From contig CAYFFV010000011.1 of assembly GCA_964342695.1 (NCBI GenBank), forward strand, positions 1 through 64,000: a DNA stretch of 64,000 bases, given 5' to 3'. Origin of the DNA: CAYFFV01 sp964342695. GTDB lineage: Bacteria; Acidobacteriota; Vicinamibacteria; Vicinamibacterales; UBA8438. This document shows, in pieces, positions 9,390-17,013 of this stretch. The notes beneath the pieces were generated by a model. The model saw only the letters and a program-made list of their open reading frames with translations, searched no databases and was not told the DNA's origin. Numbering within the stretch: position 1 is the stretch's first letter; every line of letters begins with the position of its first letter. A program made the translations under genes and the position numbers.

Positions 9390-9992
9390 ATGACCATTAG
9401 TGCTAATCAGGTTAAAGAACTGAGAGACATCACAGGCGCCGGATTCATGGAATGTAAATCGGCCTTAGCGGAATCAGATGGTGACATCGAAAAGGCTGTA
9501 ATCGTTCTGCGGACAAAAGGCCAAGCCAAAGCAGCCAAACGAGCCGGACGGACGACTGCCCAAGGATTAATTGGACACTATATTCATCAGGGCGGACAAG
9601 TTGGCGTACTTCTTGAAATGAATTGTGAATCTGACTTTGTCGCCAGAACAGACGACTTTCAAAATCTTGTGAAAGAGGTTTCCATGCACGTCGCTGCAGC
9701 AAACCCCACTTGCGTCACTCGAGAAGAAGTACCGGCCGATGACCTTGAAAGGGAAAAAAACATCGTTCGAGCCCAGTTCGAGAGCTCCAATAAACCACCA
9801 GAAGTAATTGAAAAGATCGTTGAAGGCAAATTAAACAGTTTCTACGAACAGATAGTTCTTCTAGACCAGCCGTCTATACGCGAACCCAAGACAACAATCG
9901 GGGAACTGGTGAACAGCGCGATTGCGAAACTCGGCGAAAACATCACAATTACTCGGTTTTCAAGATTTAAAGTTGGGGAAGATAACGAGTAA
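9390..9992 (+). CDS. tsf: Translation elongation factor Ts (short form)
   Basis: A 200-residue EF-Ts, the nucleotide exchange factor for EF-Tu. The N-terminal UBA-like domain ends with VKELRDITGAGFMECKSAL, and the core motif CESDFVARTDDF, which contacts EF-Tu, is present. It is much shorter than the 283-residue E. coli protein and matches the short form with a reduced dimerisation/coiled-coil region known from Thermus and other phyla. AGGA is 7 bases before the ATG. It lies downstream of rpsB as usual. Confidence 0.96.
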   Translation: MTISANQVKELRDITGAGFMECKSALAESDGDIEKAVIVLRTKGQAKAAKRAGRTTAQGLIGHYIHQGGQVGVLLEMNCESDFVARTDDFQNLVKEVSMHVAAANPTCVTREEVPADDLEREKNIVRAQFESSNKPPEVIEKIVEGKLNSFYEQIVLLDQPSIREPKTTIGELVNSAIAKLGENITITRFSRFKVGEDNE

Positions 9993-10034
9993 CCATCCTG
10001 TTAGCTGTAGCGCTGATCTATAATCGTCAGCGCC

Positions 10035-10751
10035 ATGACGTCTCCTTCTTACAAACGAGTCCTACTTAAACTCTCAGGCGAAGCTTTGATGGGCGAGCAA
10101 TCCTACGGGATTGATCCTTCCTTCGCAGCAAACATAGCAAAGGAAATCTCAGAAGTACAGCAACTCGGCGTGCAAACAGCGGTTGTCATTGGTGGCGGAA
10201 ACATTTTTCGCGGTGTTGCAGAAAGCACACGTGGCCTTGACAGAGCGACGGCCGATTACATGGGAATGCTGGCCACCGTCATGAACGGGCTTGCACTTGT
10301 CGACGCAATCGAACGCACGGGCACCGAAACCCGTCTTGTCACAGCTATCGAGATGCGGGAAATTGCTGAGCCATTTATTCGCAGAAGGGCTGTCCGACAC
10401 CTTGAAAAAAATCGTGTCGTTGTTTTTGCAGCCGGAACAGGCAACCCTTATTTCACAACCGATACGGCGGCCGCCTTACGTGCGATGGAGATAAGAGCAG
10501 ACGTAATTCTCAAGGCCACCAAAGTTGACGGAATTTTCACAGCCGACCCAAACATAGTGGCGGACGCGAAACGACTCGATCGTGTTAGTTACCTGGAAGT
10601 CCTTGAACAGCAACTAAAAGTAATGGACGCGACTGCGATTTCTCTTTGCATGGACAACAAACTTCCCATTGTGATCTTTAATCTAAAAACGCCAGGAAAT
10701 ATTAAACGAGCCGTCCTTGGAGAAGAAGTAGGTTCTCTGATCTCTGTCTAG
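10035..10751 (+). CDS. pyrH: UMP kinase
   Basis: A 238-residue amino-acid-kinase-fold enzyme converting UMP and ATP to UDP in pyrimidine synthesis. Motifs seen are KRVLLKLSGEALMG at the start, VVIGGGNIFRG (phosphate-binding glycines), DYMGMLATVMNGLAL, the AAGTGNPYFTTDTAAALRA loop and the KATKVDGIF/ADP nucleotide region. No Shine-Dalgarno is visible, and a TATAAT ends 10 bases before the ATG (see findings). It is followed by frr after 27 bases. Confidence 0.97.
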   Translation: MTSPSYKRVLLKLSGEALMGEQSYGIDPSFAANIAKEISEVQQLGVQTAVVIGGGNIFRGVAESTRGLDRATADYMGMLATVMNGLALVDAIERTGTETRLVTAIEMREIAEPFIRRRAVRHLEKNRVVVFAAGTGNPYFTTDTAAALRAMEIRADVILKATKVDGIFTADPNIVADAKRLDRVSYLEVLEQQLKVMDATAISLCMDNKLPIVIFNLKTPGNIKRAVLGEEVGSLISV

Positions 10752-10778
10752 CTGAAATCATTAACTAAGGCACTCAAA

Positions 10779-11345
10779 ATGCATACTAATCCCACCGAAA
10801 TCGACAATGAAGCAAGACGAAAAATGACTGGAGCCATCGAACACGTCCGTCATGAACTTTCCGGGGTCAGAACGGGTAGAGCGTCCGTTGGCATTTTAGA
10901 TTCTGTACAAGTAGAAGCATACGGCTCACAGATGCCTTTAAATCAAGTGGCAACCTTATCTGTACCTGAGCCGACCCTGATTGTTGCCTCTCCGTTTGAC
11001 CCATCGCAGATGGCCGCCATTGAAAAGGCTATCAGGCAGGCTAACCTCGGGTTAAACCCCTCCAACGATGGCAAAGTCATCCGAATACCGGTACCACCGT
11101 TAACAAGTGAACGACGTATAGAGCTTTCAAAACTTGTACACAAACTTGTGGAGGACGGACGAAATAGCGTGAGGCAAATCCGTCGGGAAGCGAATGACGC
11201 ATTGAAGAAACTTCTAAAAACTCGCGACCTTGGCGAAGACGATGAACGACGTGCACTTGAGAAAGTTCAAAAGTTGACTGACGCATGCATCAATCAAATC
11301 GACGAACTTCAGAAGGCAAAAGACTCAGAACTATTAGAACAATAG
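10779..11345 (+). CDS. frr: Ribosome recycling factor
   Basis: A 188-residue RRF of normal length that splits post-termination ribosomes together with EF-G. Conserved blocks are VRTGRASVGILD, VEAYGSQMPLNQVATLSVPEP, NPSNDGKVIRIPVPPLTSERR and RQIRREANDALKKL, from the three-helix bundle and hinge. AAGG lies 8 bases before the ATG. It is the last gene of the rpsB-tsf-pyrH-frr cluster. Confidence 0.97.
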   Translation: MHTNPTEIDNEARRKMTGAIEHVRHELSGVRTGRASVGILDSVQVEAYGSQMPLNQVATLSVPEPTLIVASPFDPSQMAAIEKAIRQANLGLNPSNDGKVIRIPVPPLTSERRIELSKLVHKLVEDGRNSVRQIRREANDALKKLLKTRDLGEDDERRALEKVQKLTDACINQIDELQKAKDSELLEQ

Positions 11346-11390
11346 AGGTCAACGGTCTCTCACTTTCATTACTAAAGTAACCACATCCTT

Positions 11391-12623
11391 ATGTCGAACT
11401 TACGCCACTTGATTTGTGCCGCGCAGTGTGGCGCTCCGACATTCAACCCAAATGTCGAACAACACCTCTGTGTATGTGGATCGCCTCTTTTTGCAGAGTA
11501 TGACCTTGAAACCCTGTCTCACACCTGGCAGAAGAAATCATTAGCCGGCAGGATTTCTTCATTATGGAGGTATCGCGAAGTCCTGCCTATAGATGAAAAA
11601 CAAGAACCTGTTTCACTTGGCGAAGGATTCACTCCCTTACTCCGAAGCCCACATTTAGAAAGAGAACTAGACATCAGAACAATTCATGTTAAAGATGAAT
11701 CGATTAATCCAACAAACTCTTTCAAGGCCCGCGGTCTCTCGGTGGCAGTAACCCGAGCTAGAGACCTAGGCGCACGGATACTCTCAGTCCCATCCGCCGG
11801 CAATGCGGCCAATGCCCTCGCCGCGTACGCGGCACAGGCAGGCCTACTTGCTGAAGTCTTTTTACCGAGTGACATTAAAAAACCTTTTATAAAAGAATGC
11901 GAACTTTACGGGGCTAACATTACATTAGTCGATGGAGTGATTACCGATGCCGGAAGGGAGGCTGCGCGTCTTTGCTCAGAGAACGACTGGTACGACGTGT
12001 CTACACTTAAGGAGCCCTACCGCTTGGAGGGTAAAAAAACCCTAGCCTATGAAGTTGCGGAACAACTACATTGGACCTTACCCGACTGGATGATTTATCC
12101 GACGGGTGGAGGGACGGGAATCGTTGGAATGTGGAAGGCTCTTTCGGAATTAAAGAACCTGGGATGGCTGCCAAAGGGCTTAAGCCCTAAATTCGTCTCA
12201 GTGCAAGCCGAAAATTGTGCCCCAATTGTGAAAGCTTTTCACAGTAAAAAAACGATAGCCCCCTCTTGGCCCAACGCTCGCACAATCGCCGATGGCCTCC
12301 GGGTCCCTAAAGGTATTGGCGATTTTCTAATCCTTAAGGTTCTGCGAGAAAGTAACGGTACTGCAGTAGCCGTAAGTGACGAGGAAATGATTTCAGGTAT
12401 GTTGGAATTGGGTGTTCGTGAAGGAATCAGCGCCGCTCCAGAGGGAGGAGCGACCCTAGCGGCGCTTAAAAGTTTACGGAGTCAGAACATGATAAAAAAA
12501 GATGACCACGTCGTTCTTTTCAATACGGGAGGAGCTCTTAAATACCTTGAACTTCTTTCAGTCTACCCAGATCGGTTAACAAACAAGACAGGACGAACCT
12601 CTCTTATCAAGTCACCCGAATGA
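11391..12623 (+). CDS. thrC: Threonine synthase-like PLP enzyme (copy 1)
   Basis: A 410-residue fold-type II PLP enzyme. The N-terminal 40 residues carry four cysteines (CAAQCG, CVCG), resembling a zinc ribbon. The PLP lysine lies in NSFKARG near residue 113, the phosphate-binding glycines in PTGGGTGIVG, and VLFNTGGALKYL is near the end. The threonine synthase reaction converts O-phosphohomoserine to threonine. A second, distinct threonine synthase-like gene is at 38670-39989, so one copy may have another role. It lies 45 bases after frr, and no good Shine-Dalgarno is seen. Confidence 0.8.
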   Translation: MSNLRHLICAAQCGAPTFNPNVEQHLCVCGSPLFAEYDLETLSHTWQKKSLAGRISSLWRYREVLPIDEKQEPVSLGEGFTPLLRSPHLERELDIRTIHVKDESINPTNSFKARGLSVAVTRARDLGARILSVPSAGNAANALAAYAAQAGLLAEVFLPSDIKKPFIKECELYGANITLVDGVITDAGREAARLCSENDWYDVSTLKEPYRLEGKKTLAYEVAEQLHWTLPDWMIYPTGGGTGIVGMWKALSELKNLGWLPKGLSPKFVSVQAENCAPIVKAFHSKKTIAPSWPNARTIADGLRVPKGIGDFLILKVLRESNGTAVAVSDEEMISGMLELGVREGISAAPEGGATLAALKSLRSQNMIKKDDHVVLFNTGGALKYLELLSVYPDRLTNKTGRTSLIKSPE

Positions 12624-12706
12624 CTACATTGCAAAACTCTCTTCAACTTTTCATCGCACAGGCTCTCTCAATAAACACTGATGATTTCTTGTAAACTATT
12701 AAAAAT

Positions 12707-12782
<76 letters not shown>

Positions 12783-12910
12783 TTTTCACTTTAAAAGATT
12801 GGATTTTTCATAGTGTAAAAATCATTCAATTCGTAATAGTGAAATAATAATAAGAACTCATCTATATTCAATGCCACTAATAGACCAGAAATACTTTTTG
12901 GAGCCGGAAA

Positions 12911-14863
12911 GTGACAGAACAACAAGACAAAGAAACTCTGAATTTTCAGACAGAAGCGCGTCAGCTCCTGCAGCTGATGATTCACTCTCTCTACTCTAAT
13001 AAGGAAATTTTTGTCAGAGAATTAATTTCAAACGCATCCGATGCTTGCGACAAACTTCGCTTTGAAGCGCTGACAAAAAAAGAGCTCCTAAGTGATCCTT
13101 CTGAACTCCAGATACAAATAACAATTGACAGTAAATCTCGAACCATCACATTTACTGACAACGGAATTGGCATGTCTCGTCAAGAAGTCGTCGAGCAAAT
13201 TGGAACAATTGCTAAATCTGGAACACGAGAATTCATGAATAAATTAACAGGCGACCAAGCTGCTGACGCTAAATTAATTGGGCAATTCGGCGTTGGGTTT
13301 TATTCCGCTTTCATTGTCGCAGATCGAGTCGAGCTTATTACTCGGCGTGCCGGGTCATCAGAAACTGAAGGAGTTCACTGGGATAGCAAGGGAGAGGGAG
13401 ACTACACACTCTCCTCAAAGTTGAAGTCCTCTAGAGGCACGGATGTCATCTTGCATCTGCGCAAAGACGAAGACGAACTCCTTTCAGTGCCCACACTAAG
13501 AACCATTAGTCAAAAATATTCTGACCACATAACAATTCCGATTCTAATGGAAAAGGAACAGACGCCCCAACATGCGAACTCAGGTGAGAGCCCACCAAAG
13601 AGTTCAGAAGCTGAAAAAATAAATCAGGCATCAGCTTTATGGTCCCGACCTAAATCAGAAATTACTGAAAATCAATATTTTGAGTTCTACAAACATCTGG
13701 CTCACGATTTCCTTGATCCACTCACTTATACTCACAGCAAAGTAGAGGGCCGGCAAGAATATACCCTTCTATTTTATATTCCCCAGCAGGCGCCCTTTGA
13801 CCTTTGGAACAGAGAAGAACAACACGGAATTAAACTTTACGTCCGCCGGGTTTTTATTATGGATGGCGCGGATCAAATTTTGCCCAATTATCTTCGTTTT
13901 GTGCGTGGGATCATCGATTCAAACGATCTACCTCTCAATGTATCACGGGAACTTCTTCAGAATTCACGCGATGTGGAAGCAATAAAAAAAGCATCAACGA
14001 AACGAATCCTCGGACTTCTCGAAGACCTATGCGCTAAACAAACAGACAGCTACAACACTTTTTGGAAAGAGTTTGGCCGCGTGATGAAGGAAGGTGTTGG
14101 TGAGGACACTGAAAACAAGAACCGAATTGCGAACCTTTTACGTTTTGCGTCGACTCATGCTGATACGGAAGAGCAGTCTGTCTCATTATCTGACTACGTA
14201 CAGCGGATGCCATCAGGTCAAGAAAATATTTACTACATTACAGCAGATGGATTTTCGGCCGCGAGTAATAGTCCTCACCTTGAAGTCTTTAGAAAACAAA
14301 ACATTGAGGTTCTCTTACTCCATGACCGCGTAGATGAATGGCTTGTCGCGCATTTACCAATTTTCGAAGACAAACAGTTGCAATCCGTAACCAAAGGAGA
14401 TCTCGACCTTGGCAGTATTGATGGTATGGATACCAAGAATAAAATTGATACTCACGAGGACGCTGACTTTGCACCAATGCTTGCGCGCGTTCAGGCAGCG
14501 CTCGGAGATAAAGCGAAAACCGTGCGTCTGACCGACCGTCTTATCGAATCGCCTGCCTGTCTTGTGACGGAGCAGGATGGGATCAGCAGCAACCTCGAAC
14601 GAGTTCTTCAGGCAGCAGGACAAAATGTGCCAGCAGCAGCGCTTATTCTTGAATTAAATCCTTCCCATCCCATCGTCAAGGCGCTGAAAGACGAAAAAGA
14701 TGACAATCATTTTTCCGATTGGGCGCACATTTTATTTGATCAAGCTATGTTGGCCGAAGGTGGACACCTGAACGATCCCGCGACTTTCGTAAAGAAACTA
14801 AATGATCTCATCTTAAAACTTTCCGGTGAACCGAAATCTCAGATTTGGACGCCGGGAAGTTAA
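12911..14863 (+). CDS. htpG: Molecular chaperone HtpG (Hsp90)
   Basis: A 650-residue bacterial Hsp90. The N-terminal GHKL ATPase domain shows YSNKEIFVRELISNASDACDK, DNGIGMSR and IGQFGVGFYSAF (lid and nucleotide loops). The middle domain has YVRRVFIMD, LPLNVSRELLQ with the catalytic arginine, and a C-terminal dimerisation domain follows. It starts with GTG, and GGAG lies 8 bases upstream. The preceding 128 bases after the tRNA contain no CIRCE element or obvious heat-shock promoter that I could see. Confidence 0.97.
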   Translation: MTEQQDKETLNFQTEARQLLQLMIHSLYSNKEIFVRELISNASDACDKLRFEALTKKELLSDPSELQIQITIDSKSRTITFTDNGIGMSRQEVVEQIGTIAKSGTREFMNKLTGDQAADAKLIGQFGVGFYSAFIVADRVELITRRAGSSETEGVHWDSKGEGDYTLSSKLKSSRGTDVILHLRKDEDELLSVPTLRTISQKYSDHITIPILMEKEQTPQHANSGESPPKSSEAEKINQASALWSRPKSEITENQYFEFYKHLAHDFLDPLTYTHSKVEGRQEYTLLFYIPQQAPFDLWNREEQHGIKLYVRRVFIMDGADQILPNYLRFVRGIIDSNDLPLNVSRELLQNSRDVEAIKKASTKRILGLLEDLCAKQTDSYNTFWKEFGRVMKEGVGEDTENKNRIANLLRFASTHADTEEQSVSLSDYVQRMPSGQENIYYITADGFSAASNSPHLEVFRKQNIEVLLLHDRVDEWLVAHLPIFEDKQLQSVTKGDLDLGSIDGMDTKNKIDTHEDADFAPMLARVQAALGDKAKTVRLTDRLIESPACLVTEQDGISSNLERVLQAAGQNVPAAALILELNPSHPIVKALKDEKDDNHFSDWAHILFDQAMLAEGGHLNDPATFVKKLNDLILKLSGEPKSQIWTPGS

Positions 14864-14912
14864 TATTTAGGAGTCTATGCACGCATCCGGCAGACCGGTT
14901 AATAAGGATTTA

Positions 14913-14918
14913 AAGGAG
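14913..14918 (+). promoter_or_regulatory. Shine-Dalgarno deciding the start of the PQQ dehydrogenase
   Basis: AAGGAG precedes the ATG at 14928 by 9 bases. It supports this start over the upstream in-frame ATG at 14877, which would put 17 extra charged residues before the signal peptide. Confidence 0.75.
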
Positions 14919-14927
14919 CATACATTT

Positions 14928-16934
14928 ATGACACGTTTTAGTTTGAGACTTCTGTTGATTACTGCCTTCTTTTCGTCGACACTACTTGGAAGTTCAGCGG
15001 CACAATCCAACGGAGAGTCCAGTTATCAACAGTCGTGTGCTGAATGTCATGGACTAACTCTTCAAGGTGGAGCGCATGCCCCAGCGTTGAGTGGTGAAAT
15101 GTTCGAGAACAAGTGGAGCGTCAACAACGGATCTGCGCTTGTTGATTACATTCGCAATGAAATGCCTCCAGGACAAGCTGGCCGACTGTCTGAATTGGCT
15201 TATTCTGAAATTGCCAACTTCCTTCTCGGAGGCGGTTCCCCGGTTCCCCCTCCAAACGAGTCGGATACCGTACCAAGCGGGCAAACGACTCGAATAGGCA
15301 CAAAAGAACCGCTAGCTCTTTCCGTAGTCACAGACGCTTTATTACAGGCACCACCGGACGCTGATTGGCCTTCTTGGCGACGAACCCTCGACAACCACGG
15401 GTACAGCCCTCTCGACCAGATAGACAAAACCAACGTCAACCAGCTCCAACTAGCATGGGCGATCTCTATGAGAGATGGTCAGAATCAAACATCACCAATC
15501 GTGCATGATGGTGTGATGTTTTTGGCAAATCCTGGCAACGTCGTTCAAGCCATCGACGGTGCAACCGGAGATATCCTCTGGGAATACCGCTACGAGTTTC
15601 CACCTGATTCCTTGACTGGAACCGGGGCTACCCGAGGATTGGCATTATACCAGGACAAGATTTTTCTATCGACTTACGATGCTGCCATTGTCGCTATCGA
15701 TACAGCAACAGGTGACCAGGTCTGGCGCACAGAAAAAGCGGACTATACCCAGGGGTACACTCAGACCAGTACCCCAGTCGTCGCTAATGGTGTAATTGTT
15801 AGCGGTATTAACGGCTGCGAACGCTTCACAGACGATGGGTGTTTTATTACTGGACACGATCCTGAGACGGGCGAGGAAATATGGCGCACCTCGACCATTG
15901 CACTTCCTGGGGATATCAACAACGGGTCCTGGGGAGACATCCCACCTCACTTACGAGGAGGAGGCGACACTTGGATTCCAGGAAGCTATGACCCTGATTT
16001 AAACTTGTTCTATATTGGTACTGCACAAGCTAAACCGTGGGTTGCCGCCAGTCGTGGAATGTCGACCCAAAACGATGCTCTCTATACAAACTCGACTTTA
16101 GCTCTCAATCCGACCACTGGATCAGTCTCTTGGTATTTTCAACACGTTCCTGCCGAGACCCTTGATCTGGACAGTGTCTACGAACGAGTTCTCATAGATC
16201 TCGATGATCAGCGCTATCTTTTCACGGCTTCAAAGGATGGCCTGCTCTGGAAGCTCAATCGAGAAAACGGTGAATTTCTCGGAGTTAAAGAGACAGTATT
16301 CCAAAACATTTTCGAATCAATCAATCACTCTACGGGAACAGTTACTTATCGACCAGATATATCTGCCGCGGCTGTGGGTGAACCTGTCCAGGCATGCCCA
16401 GGTTTGTTCGGAGGCCATAACTGGCAGGCCTCAGCATATAGTCCAGAGAATGAAACCCTCATCATCCCTCTTCAACAAATGTGTATGAACCTCACCGGGC
16501 AACCTGTCGAACTGACAGAAGGAAGCGGGGGAACAGCGGGTATTCCTGAGATCTTACATATGCCAGGCACTGACAACCAGGTCGGAAAACTGGCCGCATA
16601 TAATGTGCGTACTTTAGAGGAAATGTGGAGTATCCAGCAACGAGCCTCTTTTTTGACGTCCGCCACGACAACTGGTGGTGGCCTTGTATTTATTGGTGAT
16701 GTAGACCGCTACTTCAAAGCGCTTGACGCCACGACGGGAGACGTGCTGTGGGAGACCCGCTTAGGACATGCCGCCCATGGCTATCCCATTACCTATGAAG
16801 CCAACGGCACTCAGTATGTAGCAGTGCCGACAGGACTCGGACTTTTCCGGACGATCTCAGCCGTCCTCAGTCCAGAGATATTCTCTCCCTCGAATGGTAA
16901 TGCTTTGTACGTATTTGCACTTCCTCAAGAGTAA
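14928..16934 (+). CDS. PQQ-dependent alcohol dehydrogenase with N-terminal cytochrome c domain, lanthanide-type metal site
   Basis: A 668-residue exported quinohemoprotein. Residues 1-26 are a Sec signal peptide. A haem c domain (about 28-105) has CAECH at 37-41 and a likely axial Met79. The rest is an eight-bladed PQQ propeller. By alignment with methanol dehydrogenases the metal-site Glu is E298 (GCE) and the catalytic Asp is D413. A second Asp at 415 (TLDLD) matches the extra Asp that marks lanthanide-dependent XoxF/ExaF enzymes. The usual Asn of GTGN is Gln367 (GTAQ). It should oxidise an alcohol or aldehyde in the periplasm and pass electrons to its own haem. Substrate is unknown, and no PQQ synthesis genes are nearby. 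Confidence 0.88.
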   Translation: MTRFSLRLLLITAFFSSTLLGSSAAQSNGESSYQQSCAECHGLTLQGGAHAPALSGEMFENKWSVNNGSALVDYIRNEMPPGQAGRLSELAYSEIANFLLGGGSPVPPPNESDTVPSGQTTRIGTKEPLALSVVTDALLQAPPDADWPSWRRTLDNHGYSPLDQIDKTNVNQLQLAWAISMRDGQNQTSPIVHDGVMFLANPGNVVQAIDGATGDILWEYRYEFPPDSLTGTGATRGLALYQDKIFLSTYDAAIVAIDTATGDQVWRTEKADYTQGYTQTSTPVVANGVIVSGINGCERFTDDGCFITGHDPETGEEIWRTSTIALPGDINNGSWGDIPPHLRGGGDTWIPGSYDPDLNLFYIGTAQAKPWVAASRGMSTQNDALYTNSTLALNPTTGSVSWYFQHVPAETLDLDSVYERVLIDLDDQRYLFTASKDGLLWKLNRENGEFLGVKETVFQNIFESINHSTGTVTYRPDISAAAVGEPVQACPGLFGGHNWQASAYSPENETLIIPLQQMCMNLTGQPVELTEGSGGTAGIPEILHMPGTDNQVGKLAAYNVRTLEEMWSIQQRASFLTSATTTGGGLVFIGDVDRYFKALDATTGDVLWETRLGHAAHGYPITYEANGTQYVAVPTGLGLFRTISAVLSPEIFSPSNGNALYVFALPQE

Positions 16935-16957
16935 GCGCGCTAATAATTAACCAAAAT

Positions 16958-16997
16958 AGTACGGCCTAGAATCCATTTGATTCTAGACTGTACTTTT
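16958..16997. terminator. Bidirectional hairpin terminator between convergent genes
   Basis: An inverted repeat runs AGTAC-GGC-CTAGAATC, loop CATTT, GATTCTAG-ACT-GTACT (16958-16994). It has an 8-bp upper stem, a 3x3 internal loop and a 5-bp lower stem. TTT follows on the plus strand, and TATTTT follows the stem on the minus strand. It lies exactly between the stop of the PQQ dehydrogenase and that of the convergent TonB receptor. Confidence 0.75.
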
Positions 16998-17013
16998 CAG
17001 CAATCTAACGAGA

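Noticed and set aside
12783..12910. CIRCE or sigma-32 promoter before htpG
   Set aside because: I looked for the CIRCE inverted repeat and the CTTGAA/CCCCAT pattern and saw neither.
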